Source of the DNA: Elysia chlorotica
Lineage: Eukaryota > Mollusca > Gastropoda > Plakobranchidae
Direction: 5' to 3'
Assembly: GCA_003991915.1 (NCBI GenBank)
Contig: RQTK01000029.1
Location: forward strand, 227,831 to 291,830
Length of the DNA: 64,000 nucleotides
Shown here: one piece after another, positions 37,065-50,200 of the stretch
Position numbering within the stretch: position 1 is the first letter of the stretch
Layout of the letters: the number at the start of each line of letters is the position of its first letter
Made by a program: the position numbers and the translations under genes
Notes under the pieces: generated by a model
Told to the model about the DNA's origin: nothing
Databases searched by the model: none
The model's input: only the letters and a program-made list of their open reading frames with translations

Positions 37065-37772
37065 CTTTTTCGTTTCCATCTTTTCTTTCTTTTTTCTCTC
37101 CCCCTTTCTTTCACATTTTCTCTATGTAAATGTCTTCTGTTTTTCCTCCTGCGGATTAAAGCCACAACTGAAATTTTCTATATGAAAATCACTTTTGTAC
37201 ATGGTCATGTTGAACTCCCTCTCTTCCTCGAATCATGACATTATAAATACTTTGAAAGGGGAGGAACTGCAGTAATTTTTTTCTTTTTTTAGTCTCATCG
37301 CCTTTACTGAACATCGTGTTGTTTTTTTTCTTATCTTTAAAGAGAAAACGTAACAAAGTTTTAACTCTTCCTTTATTCATAACTTTAAAATTTGATATGT
37401 TCATATCACGATTTCAAGGCTAGGTTTCCTCTGTTTCAAGATTGAATTAGATAATATTATATATGCAATTTTCCTTTAAGGGAAATTAGATTAAGACAAG
37501 GTTACAACAACTCTATACAAAATTATGAAGAAGGGAAACATTTAATTCGCTACTATTACTAATGGCTATCAAATAATACAAAAAAAAAAACATTTTTTTA
37601 AAAGATGTTAATGAACCATCGTATGTACGTCGTGAAAAAATGTCCTTTTCACCATCTCTTCCATACCTCCACATCCACATACCTACATATCCATAAGCGG
37701 TTTCACCTGTACCCCTCTGGTCTAAATGTAAAGTCTCAAAATTAATGACGAGAGCTAAACAGCGCCTTTACA
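36131..37772. other. Intergenic stretch with AGT and TC microsatellites
   Basis: (AGT)n at 36138-36175 and TC/TCTG repeats at 37000-37120; no gene recognised. Confidence 0.5.
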
Positions 37773-38075
37773 ATTGTGAAAACTGCAAAAAGTTTTGCAA
37801 TCAATAAAAAGTTGCGAACAAAACAGTTGCAAGTTGCAGTTGCAACTTTTCGTGGGGACAGTTCATCGCTTTTAAATTTAAAGTGCCCAGAACATCCGTG
37901 CATAACGACTTTGTAATGTTGCGTGGAAAAAAAGCATCAAAGTAATGAAATTGAGAGCTGCTGCACTTATTGGTGTAGATATTGAAACGCACAGATTTGT
38001 AATCTTGTCTTACTTCAGATTTAGACTTTCTCTACCATCTATATTATTTTTCTTTATCGCCTGTTTTGGACGTCT
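37773..38075. repeat. Dispersed repeat D, copy 2
   Basis: Same sequence blocks as 35787-36130, about 2 kb downstream in direct orientation, again ending at TC-rich DNA (38078-38165). Confidence 0.9.
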
Positions 38076-38746
38076 CTCTCTATCTATCTCTCTCTCTTTC
38101 TCTCTCTCTCTACCTCTCTCTCACTCTGTCTTTCTCTCTCTGTCTCTCTCTCTCTCACTATTACTCTACCCTCTCAAACTCTTTTTCAATTACTATCCCA
38201 TTCACTTGCCTCTGTATTTGTCTGTCTTTACTTTGCAAATCCGAAAAGGAGATAATTTTGTTTTTAATTTCTAAATTTTACGAAAAAAGAAAGTCATGTT
38301 CCTGCTGAGAGAACAAATATTCGGAGTACACACGTGTTCAAGTATGTATTGGTTAGTTGCGTTGTTGTTTTTTATTGTAGTTAACGTACTTCTTCATGAA
38401 AGACGCAGTGTCCATTATAGACAATTGTAACTTCATCTTTGCTCAGCTGTGACCAATCGAACTCATAAACTTTTTTTTTCGCAGTTCTCACCTGTTTGTT
38501 GAACCGCATAGACAAAGGAGATGTTTTACGCCACTATTGATGATCTTTTTATACCATTACATTTTACGCATTGCACAAACAGGGTGCGTTTAGACAAGAG
38601 CCAGGAAAATCTTAATTCTTTACACGAAAAAGTGTAATGAAATATTTACGAGTGTTTTTGTTTTTTGTTTTTTTTTCGTGGGTGTGGTTTTTGGTTTGTT
38701 CTTTGTTAATGACTTGGTCGCCTATCGTGCTTGTTTATTGACTGCT

Positions 38747-39984
<1,238 letters not shown>

Positions 39985-40215
39985 TTTGTTGGTTGGTTGT
40001 TGTTTTTATGTCCAACGTAAGTGGCCATGCTATAACGAGGATGGGTACCAAGACTAAAGTTTGACAACACAACTGTTCGTGTTCTCACACATAGACAATG
40101 TGGGGATACCAGGACTTTTCTTTCTCAGCCAGTCACGTAAACTGAAACCAACCCAACCAGTAGGGAACGGTTGGGGAATCGAACCTTGGAGCTCTAAGAT
40201 TTTGGTCAGCTCCCC
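39985..40215 (-). mobile_element. tRNA-derived SINE (family 1), antisense
   Basis: On the reverse strand, box B ggttcgattcccc (40185-40173) is followed by the family block (gtgactggctgagaaag, then cctggtatccccacattgtc), ttagtcttggtacccatcct, and the terminal acgttggacataaaaacaac. The box A half is decayed. Confidence 0.75.
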
Positions 40216-40526
40216 CTCCCCCCTCCCCAACCCTCCGCCGTCCTCAAAAAGAAGATGAAAGACTGATAAACAGTGATAGCATCTATCATATTCTTTCAAA
40301 CTGAAAGACCAAGTGAGCCAACGCATTCTTTCCTACACAGTTTCTATATTTGATGCATGCAGTGAAGTTAAATCAAAGATTTAGCGCTATTACATAATAG
40401 TTGTCCAGAACCTTATCATATATTTTGTTTTCCATAAAATTAATGTGGCCGCACATCTATACTATTTTGTTATTAATTTCTTATCTTTGCTTAAAACTTG
40501 ACATTTTTTTATCTATTTTCGTGCCA

Positions 40527-42115
40527 GGCGGTCGGTCACAGTATTGGTCGTCACATCTGGACTTCTCTTCCTGTACCTTAACTCCCAGTTCTCCACTTTG
40601 CCAGCTCTGTTGCGTTATAGCATCCTTTTGCAGAAACGTGCAGACAGAGAACAAAATTATGACAGTTTCGTGTCGGATCTGATGTCTCGTGTGATCCCAT
40701 TGGATGACAAAAGAGACAAGAAGGACCTAAAAGAGAGTTTCCTTTCAGATCCGCGGGCTCGTGGAAATCCCTCCGGGAATGGAGTAGACGTAAAAGAAAA
40801 ACAAGACGCATTTCTGCAAATTCCATTTCCTCTTAGAGCTCCTTCTAATGAGGATGGAAACGCGAAGAAAAACGACATATCTTTACTATCTAAGTCGTCT
40901 AATATGAAGAAACCAGACCGGAAACAAAATGACAAAAGTTCCTTGCCTCGTAGTAACACGTCCAGGAAGGAACCAGACTTAAGCGATGATTCATCCGAAA
41001 AGAATAAGAATATAAAAGTCAAGCCCCCTACACAAGTATCCGCCTCGCAGAAGGGACTTGTCATTCATGGTAAAAGACCCGAGGCTCACCAGCTTGTATT
41101 TTCCAAGGTGCACAAGGCTGCCAGCACCACCATGCAAAACATCTTCATGCGCTTTGCACTGGCGAGAAATCTCAACGTCCTTCTCCATGCCAAAAAGACT
41201 TCGCTGAACGAACACTCACACACCATCGAACGCAATAGAATTATATCTCCCTCGGACGGAAAAAAGACGTTCGATGTCCTTTGTAGCCATGTAATTTACG
41301 ACGAGAAGGAAATCTCCAAGTACATTTCTGAGGAGGCCGTGAGGATTGCTATTGTAAGGCAACCCTTAAGCCAGGCCGTCTCAGCCCTGAAATATTACTA
41401 CACGATTTACGACCCGTCAGGCGCCCTGGTGGAGGGCTATGAGAGACATAAGAACGATCCCATCAACAGCTTCATCGAGCATCCGCAGGATTTCTACGAT
41501 GAATCCATGGGTCCCGCTTACTCATACATCAACAACAGAATGAGTGTTGATTTAGGCTTCGAGCTAGAGCATTTCGAGCAGTCAAAGAGAAACAGAACCA
41601 AGATCAAAGAGTTTCTACAGACCATCGAGCGCCAGTTCGACTTGGTCCTTGTTTCGGAATACTTTGATGAATCGCTTGTATTGATGAAAAGAACTCTAGG
41701 GTGGTCATTGAAAGACATCGTGTATCTCAAAGTGAATGTTGGGGAGAAACAACCGAACCAAGCTTGGCACGCGAAACCTATTCTCAATCCTTCTATCATT
41801 CGGAAGTTTCGGGAATGGGCCGAGATTGACTACCAACTTTATGAGCACTTTTTAAGCATTTTCTTAAAGACGATTAAGAAAGAGACATCATTTCAAGAGG
41901 AGCTAAAAGCTTTTAGAACAATCCAAGTAAATGTGAAACAGTTTTGCCTTGCTGGTAAAACCAACGAAACGTTACGAATTCCCATAAATTCTTGGACTAA
42001 TACTTTTACCATATCCAGGTATGACTGTGAGTTGATGTCGATGAATGAAATCCATCTAACTGGTCTCGCGCGCTCCAGGCAAATAGAACGCTTTGAGGAG
42101 AGTAAGATAAGATAA
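40527..42115 (+). CDS. Galactose-3-O-sulfotransferase family protein (GAL3ST-like), main exon
   Basis: Member of the GAL3ST family, Golgi type II membrane enzymes that transfer sulfate from PAPS to the 3-OH of galactose in glycolipids or glycoproteins. One long exon follows a good acceptor (pyrimidine tract then gtgccag, AG at 40525-40526). The frame is open from 40527, so the start Met and cytosolic tail must come from an upstream exon that I cannot place. Residues here are counted from 40544. A signal anchor SVTVLVVTSGLLFLYLN spans about -5 to 12. Residues 30-175 are a charged, Lys/Ser/Asp-rich stem. The PAPS 5'-phosphosulfate loop is KVHKAASTTMQNIF (188-201), the 3'-phosphate-binding segment is VRQPLSQAVSALKYYY (271-286), and family blocks FYDESMG, INNRMSVDLGFE and EYFDESLVLMKRTLGW (from 372) follow. 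The stop is at 42113. The Lys-His loop replaces the usual KTHKTASST. The exact acceptor (cerebroside or glycan) cannot be told from sequence. Confidence 0.9.
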
Positions 42116-42220
42116 CATAACAAAACATAACATGACCCTTTAATATCCCACTGGTACATTTTTCTTTGTCGTACATATACGTTTGAGTCAATATAAAAAC
42201 ATCAATTACACATTATGTTC

Positions 42221-42226
42221 AATAAA
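42221..42226 (+). terminator. Polyadenylation signal AATAAA for the sulfotransferase
   Basis: Canonical hexamer 106 nt after the stop codon, followed by T/GT-rich sequence. Confidence 0.6.
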
Positions 42227-42440
42227 TAGTTCACGCAAGGTTTTGTTTACTGCCGTTTTCGTTTATTTTTTTGTTTTGTATGACTAAATCGTATTATTAT
42301 TTTTTAATTTTTGTTGTGATTGTATATTTTCTGATCACAATGGAAGCGAGCAGTATTTGTATTTCATAGTTATAATATGTTCACTTGCGATAATTATCCT
42401 GTTATTCTACAGTGCGCACATATAAATGTAAAATTGAGAG

Positions 42441-42514
42441 CTGTTTTGTTTGTTGTTGTTGTTGTTAATGTTGTTGTTGCTGTTGTTTTTGTTGTTGTTG
42501 TTGTTGTTGTTGTT
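42441..42514. repeat. (GTT)n microsatellite
   Basis: TTG/GTT repeat with a few interruptions. Confidence 0.95.
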
Positions 42515-42996
42515 TAACTTTACTGTGTTTTGATGTTGTGTGACCAATATTTGGTCCGGAGGAGGCTCTTTACTTGACGTATCTTGGGTGTCAACAAGGA
42601 GAATATGATAATATTTTATGAAATATTATGACGATATGCCTGGTTAGTTTTAGTTGACAATAGTTCAGGTGTTGCCACGTAGCAGCGTTAACTCAAGTCC
42701 AAGTTAGTCATTTTATAGCGCGCGCTGCACAATCAATCTCGGAATTTATGAACTGAATCTGCGCATACAGTTGTTGAACAATGTTGCCCACCATACACCT
42801 TCCCACACGCACTCATAAAAATAAGACAGTGGAAACCATAAACAACGAATTCTGATATTTCACATTTCTCATCAATCGAATGTTTACAGTAACTGAAAAT
42901 ACTTTTGCCCGAGCTAGTCATTATTACACCGCTTGGTGCCGAATGTGCACAGTCAGTTGATCAAACAACCTTGCGCTTTATACCCCCAAACACATG

Positions 42997-43271
42997 GAGG
43001 ACGAACTGGCTCAAGTGGTAGTGCGTTGGTCTTGGAAGGTCCGCGGTTCGAATCACACAATCCTTCCAAAATGTATTTGTCCACTTTCGTCCTATTATCC
43101 TACTGGTTGAGTCAGTGTCAGTTTAATGTGATCGGCTGAGACAGGAGTCCAGGTCTCCCCGCTCAATCTCGTGTGTGACAATACGTAAAATTTTCAGATA
43201 TTAGTCTTGGAATCCGTTTACAATATAGCCTGTGTGGTGTTGATGTTAGACGTTAAGCAATAAAACAAACA
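42997..43271 (+). mobile_element. tRNA-derived SINE (family 1), nearly full length
   Basis: Box A tggctcaagtggtagtgcg (43007-43025) and box B ggttcgaatc (43045-43054) are close to consensus. They are followed by gtcagtttaatgtgatcggc (from 43117), tgagacaggagtccaggtct, ccccgctcaatctcgtgtgt, a ttagtcttggaatccgt part and the end gttagacgttaagcaataaa. This copy defines the full layout: tRNA head, linker, conserved block, A-rich tail. Confidence 0.88.
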
Positions 43272-43386
43272 AAACCTATGAACATAAGTGCACATACACA
43301 AACACACCAAACAGCCCCGTTAAAGTTGTACTCAAAAGTGACTTGACTGCCGAACTTATGGTGTTGGAGTGGAAAAACAGTCGCTG

Positions 43387-43391
43387 GTTGT

Positions 43392-43431
<40 letters not shown>

Positions 43432-43464
43432 CGTCGTTGTTGTTGTTGCTGTTGTTGTTGTTGT
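43387..43464. repeat. (GTT)n microsatellite
   Basis: About 78 bp of GTT repeat with a GTCGTC interruption. Confidence 0.95.
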
Positions 43465-43700
43465 TTTCTTCTTTTTTTGTTTTTGTTTTTTATGACGATG
43501 TTTGCAGAAATGGTTTGAAAAGTAGTAATTATTAAAAGAAGCTTATTCTAATATCTGTATATTATAGACTTTTAGAATTGTCATTGCATTGTGCTCTCCC
43601 GAAACGGGATTGGCGTGCCATTATGTTTCCAAGCCAAACGATCCTGTGCCAGTCTGAGATGCACATGTAGCTGGGTCCCTGCCAATGCTTCTATTTCTGT

Positions 43701-43706
43701 GTTTGT

Positions 43707-43750
<44 letters not shown>
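43701..43750. repeat. (GTT)n microsatellite
   Basis: About 50 bp of nearly pure GTT repeat. Confidence 0.95.
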
Positions 43751-43751
<1 letters not shown>

Positions 43752-44265
43752 TTACTCTTTTCAAAATAGAAGTAACAATCAAAATATGGGCATATCAGAT
43801 AACAACATTACATTTTTTTATTTAAATATGTGTATCTTAAACAAATAAAGGTATTTAGACTAGAGTTTGTATTTACTTTAATTATTATTATTATTTTTTT
43901 TTTTTTTTTTTGCTTTGATGTGTCCAAATTTTACGTTTTTTCAACTTGATGTTGAGCTGAAAAATGACGTAGAAGAGCCTAAATCAAACATTGTGACAAA
44001 TCTCTTATTGGTTTTACGTGCTATATCAAGCTATAACCCCTTTTGATCCATTTTCTAGTTGAAATGCCACATTATGAAAAGCCATAGGCTACATTACACA
44101 ATTCAGCATAGTTACGTTGTGCAACAAAGCTTAGTGCACCTATGTTATAAAGGCTTTTGGGCTTCCCTTTGCAAGTTTATTTGGAAGTAGCTTCCCTTTC
44201 TTCAACCTATCTTACACAACCCATTGAAGCTAAAGCCATTACTACTGTGACAACAACAACGCAAA

Positions 44266-47200
44266 ATGGCAGGCCGCTCGCGTTTAGCTCTCCGAATCGG
44301 GAAAAACTGTTTGGATTTCGTCTCGAAGAGAGCTCAAGGGACAGCAGCTACTTCAGCCAACAGTATCCTTGCTTAATGTTTTTGATGAAAATAATGTTCT
44401 AAGCTTAATTTGATGTTGTATCCATCATAATAATTATTTATCAGAATCTCCGTTTGCTAAAGGTCAGGGACTTTCATATTACGGAGGTGTGTGCATACTG
44501 TGCGAATGTGATTGGTGAATCAATAAATCTTTACATCTACATAAAAAAGCACTCATAATTAAGAGAAAACAACATCACCAATCAATATTCAAGATTCTAA
44601 ATCGTATCTAGATCTGGAAAAGCAGGCTAATAAAAATTAAAGGGACCTGGGGATGTATACTCGTACAGTTCAACTGTCAATGTTACTGATCTTTAACAAA
44701 CTTAGTGCTTTCAATTAAGATCTAGCTTAGATTCTACAGAGACCTCAAATTCTAGGGCTTTTTTGTGACTATTAACTACATCTCATTATAACAAAGTGTT
44801 AAATTACGACCAGGAATTGAAATCATTATAAATAGGTTCACACAAGTCCTCAAGTTGTGAGGCTGTGATCGAAAACGGAAGAAGAAGAAGAAGAAATCAC
44901 CTATTTTTCCTCCCTTAAACTTGCTTTCTCTGTACAATCCTCTCAGGGTATAAGCCAAAAAGGGTATGGTGAATTAAACCTGTGAAGAAAGAAAGATGCA
45001 CTCTCAAATTAGAGATTTAATAGTAAGCTGCTCAGTTTAGGAGAATTCGCAATATCAGCTTTTAGATCTAGATTCCTCCAAATGCAATAAAAAGGGTCAA
45101 TTTAAATTTCAGTATTTACTCTCAACATTAAAATGTTGAAACAAAGCTGAGGCAGAGGTGGCACAAAGATCCTGAATGGTATGTCTATTAATGATTAAAC
45201 ACTTGCGCAATACAATTTTCTGGTAATTTATGCATTTCAAATGACTACTCACAGACACAGGCTTGATGGTGTTCGTTTTTACTCAAATGTAGGCTATACC
45301 TCTTTGGTTATTGGAAATAAGACTGTTCCACACTCCACGACAGATGTTTCCTTAACTGTTTTTTTTTTTTTCAGCTGCTGCTGTGAAACAAAACCATAAA
45401 AAGGAAAAAGGTAATGCAGAGTTAAAAATGTGTGTGTGTGTGTGTTATTAGTTGTAACATCACATTAGTTATCATTGAATGATAATCTTCCACAGAGATT
45501 TACAAAAGTGCAAGAGCATTGTATTGCTGTTCTTTTTCTTTCAAGGGCTGTCCTAGAAGTAAGATAAGTGAAATTATAACTTTAGAACCACTTTATGCAT
45601 TTCAAATCTGTAAACGGCAATTCCAACATTTATTTGTCGTGCATCAAATGACAGTTTAGACACTATTGTCCAGCAGATATTCAGTCACCATGGCAACAAA
45701 ATAGCTATCCTCCTTTTTCAGTGGTCGAAGGATGAAATCCTTAGTTTTATACGATTTTTAAATGCAAAAGGCAACATTCCTTCTGAAATTCGTGTAGGGT
45801 TGGTAAGCGAATATGGAGAAGATGTTAGGAGCCTGAAACAAGTAACGTTTTGGCGTCACAAATTTCAAATCGGACAGTTAAGCGTTCAGGATAAGCATGG
45901 TGCTGAGAAACATCCATCCTCCCCTTCGCAAAAAAATTTAAATTGCAGTCTTCAGTCAAAAAGTTGATAGCAACTGTCTTTTGGGATGCAAAGGGCGTCC
46001 TTTTGGTTGACTTCTTGCAACCTGGGAATACAATTAATGGCTCCAGGTTCTGTGAAACATTAAACAATCTGCATGAAGCAATATGGTGCGTGAAAGAGAA
46101 CTTGATGATCGAGCAAAGGAATCGTATTTCAACATGACAATGCCACATGTATACCACACGACAAAGAACGCAAAAGACTGATTAAAAAAATATAGACAAG
46201 ACATTCTACAGCATCCCCTTCATAGTCTTGATTTGGCCCCTTTAGATTGATTTTCATCTGTTTGGGCCCCTCAAGAAACACTTGTCAGCAAACTGTTTGA
46301 TTCTGATGACGAGCTTATCAGATAAGTATCAGCATGGCTGAAAATCTTGAAACTTTTTTTTCAAGGAGGGCCTCTCAAGATGAAAAATAATGTATCAATC
46401 AACATGGCGATTACATCAAAAAGTAGACTAAAGGTGTGGACATGTTATGTGAAAATTGTATTAAATTTGCCAAATGCTTCCTGACTTATGGCTTCACTTA
46501 CCTTACTTCTGGGACAGCCCTTTTTATGTTATAATTTTTAATTCACTTGCTTCGAAACGATTCTGAGTTACAGTGAACAGTTAACTAAAGATAAGTTGAA
46601 CTGGAGTTAAAAACTAACTGAGTTCCATTTAACAGTTAACTAAAGATAAGTTGATGTCACTGGAGGTCTAAAATTAGGCTCAATGCATCATATCATTGGA
46701 AAGGAGGCTTTGGGGTTTTGGATGGGGATTAATAGAAGGAAAATTAAATAATTAGAGTTCAATTATTGTGCAGTGCGCTTTATGTTTCTTGTGTACTCTT
46801 CCCACAGCAACATTTGACTGGAAAGATGCTCTTAATCTTGAGAGTTGCCTCACAGAGGAGGAGATCATTGTTCGAGATCAGTTTCGGGCATATTGCCAGG
46901 AGCAGCTCATGCCACGAATAAAAGATGCAAACAGATATGAGAGTAAGTTGATATCTCATTCTAGGTTAGCCCTCTTAAATCTGGAAGAAGTACAATCTCT
47001 CTTTGTGAAAAAAAAAATCAGTCTGATAGTAAAAACTGTTTTTTTTTTTTTTTGATTGGGGGGGGGGGGGGGTATGAAATTTTATTTCTAACAAATGTCA
47101 ATTTTCTCATTGTTCCTTATATTTAAAAGATTCATGTTTAGTATTCCTTCACAGAATTGCAATAATCATTCCATGTAGCCTTTTTTACTTTATAGTTGTG

Positions 47201-50200
47201 CTACAAAAAGCAGATTAAATTTTTAGGTTTTGATTTATAACAAATTTATTCTGCTGAAGTCAATTTTTATTTTGAACATATTGCCCTAATAATAGTTAGT
47301 AATAATAAAATCCTGTTCTTGAAAAACCATAAAGTAACTTAATTATTATATATTATTCTGAGCTGGAATCTTTATTTATCCCATCATTTTGCAATACTTC
47401 ACAGAGTTTGATCCAGCAATCATGAAGGAGATGGGAGAACTTGGAGTCTTGGGTCCAACTATTCAGGGCTATGGCTGTGCTGGGCTTTCGTCTGTGGGCT
47501 ATGGTCTCATTACAAGAGAACTTGAAAGGTATTATTTTGTCAGTGTTGTTGAATTTCAAAAGGACCACATAATGCCGTATTGCCTCAAGGCTCAGAATGG
47601 TTATATATAGAGTGACTTTGTTTAGGAGGGGTTTTCTCCCCCAAGATAAAGGTTACATTCTAGCATGATTGCAAGATTTTTCAAGTATAAATTTACAAAT
47701 ATTTTATCTTCCAAAGGGTTTATTCTGATTGATATAAATTTTTTTAATTGTTCATCTCTTTGCAAACCAACAGGGTAGACAGTGCTTACAGATCTGCCAT
47801 GAGTGTGCAGTCCAGTCTAGTTATGTGGCCAATCTCAGCCTACGGATCTGAGCAGCAGAAGGAAAAATATTTGCGCAAGCTCGGTAATTTGGTTTTCACT
47901 TTTATCTTACATAATGTTTCTTTAAAATATATAAGAAATCAACAACTTGGACACTTTGCTCTCTACAAATAACATTCAGTGATTTAAAATTAAAAATTAA
48001 AATACAAGAATGTTTTTGAGAGTTATCAATGCCTTTTGATTGACATTTTTTACGAGACCTTAAGGACATTTTCCTTCCGAATATAGGCCTGACTAGGTAT
48101 CTTCTTCTTCTTTGCGTTCACTCAAATGGATGTAGAAAACTCTCCCTTTTCAGCCTCCAACTAGGTATTAATGTTATGAAAATGTTAAGTTTTGCTCTCT
48201 TTTTTTTATTTACTTGTCTGGCACTTTTCCCTCCTAGACAGCCGTGGGGTAGCCCACTAAATTTTTAAAATCTAAATTAGGTATTTTGTAATTTTGAGAA
48301 GTGGATAAAACTATGTCAATGAGGATTTTATTACATAATACGATTTCAATAAGCTATGTTATACAATACTGTTCACTACAAAAAGTGTTGGTTCTTTTTA
48401 CCTATAATTCAAATTAATTGATACATTTTGAAAATGTATTTATTGTTTAATACTAATTTATAACAAATCCTTGTTCTGTATTCTTATGCACAGGAAAGGG
48501 AGAACTTATTGGATGTTTTGGTCTGACAGAGCCTAATGCTGGAAGCAACCCTGGTGGTATGGAAACAAATGCAAAGTATAATTCAAAGTCTAAAACCTTC
48601 ACTTTGAATGGGAGCAAGACATGGTAAGAGACTTAAACATATGATCACATAGCTAGGAGCTCATGTATCTAACTATTAAGGGTTGTTTTTTTTTTTTCTT
48701 TTTTATTGGTGCATTTTGCGATTTTTTATGAGATATATCCAACAAACACATTGATATGCTAATCTAAGGGAAAAAATGATATTTCTTTGAGATATGCCGT
48801 ACTACCAGGGTTGTGACAATATTTGGCCCCACCCATATTGCTTCTGTTCTTACTTGAACTTATTAACCGCCTTGCGGCTTTGATTTTGCAGGCATCTGCA
48901 TGTCCCTAGACACACATTGAAGATAATGCCAGGATAGATTACAAAAATGCCAAAAAAAAAAAAACTTTTCATGAAATTGGTTATAAAAAAATTATTACAA
49001 GTAATGGCCTCTCCTTGTTTGAAGGTTAGATTGGTTTTAAAATCCCAATAATAGCCATGATTACTAGTACAACATAATAAGTTTGTTTTGGGCACTTTAA
49101 GATTTGATTTCTAATTTGTGTCTGTGCTTACTTTAGGTTTGTTTGGAGATTGAAAGGAATAAGTTATTGATTATAGGCAATACACTTCTCTCTAAGTATA
49201 TATGTGTCAACTTTCATTTGGGTTGAATAAAAATGCCTTTTTTCCTAGCTGCTTTGACATTTTGACTCATTTGTTCTGGGTTTTTTTTTCCCTTATCAAC
49301 TTTTCTGAAACATCAAGGATTACTAACTCCCCTATTGCTGATGTGTTTGTGGTATGGGCCAAGTCTGATGTAGACAACGATCGCATCCGTGGCTTTATAC
49401 TGGAAAAGGGTATGAAGGGGTTGAGTGCACCCAAGCTGGAGGGTAAGTTCTCCCTGCGAGCCAGTGATACAGGCATGATAGTGATGGAAGATGTGGAAGT
49501 GCCAGAGGAGAACATGATGCCCCATGTTTCGGGTCTTACAGTAAGTCACCTTCCTGTGCCCTTTTTGTATTAACTTAATCAAAATAAGTTTTGACTCGTA
49601 TTTTATGATTGAAATGAAATCATGAGAGGCAAATACTGTACAAAAATTACCCCCATGAACCATTTCCAATCACTTTGCACACATCTTGTGTGCATTGATA
49701 TGTGCTTGTTCAATAACAGTCTTTGTATTGGTCTATAAACCTTCCATTTGGAAATTAAAAAAAAAAAAAAAAAACTTTTACCTTTCATGGATTTTTAAAA
49801 AATCCCCAAAGTTCTTTTTTCCAACAACTCCAATGAACCTTTTGTTTTTTTTTAATATCATTTATAGGGACCATTTGGCTGTCTTAACAACGCTAGGTTT
49901 GGCATTGCCTGGGGATCCATGGGAGCAGCTGAGTTTTGTCTGGAAACAGCACGGCAGTACACCCTGGATAGGTGAGTGAAATTCTCTGGTTTTGTTACTG
50001 AGACAGCAACATTTTTTGTTGTTGTTGTTGTTGTTGTTATTTCAATTTTAATGCAGAATAACTTTGGTTGGAAAAGCCTCAATTGTGCAAATTTTGATTT
50101 TTGAAATAAATTTGGTTCAGGTGCGAATTTAGAAAAAAATCTTGGTGCTATAAAAAATTTTGAATGGAAGTAAATATATTACCCCTAGATGAATTAATGG

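Noticed and set aside
40657-42191. Minus-strand frames inside the sulfotransferase exon
   Set aside because: Antisense shadows of the plus-strand coding exon.
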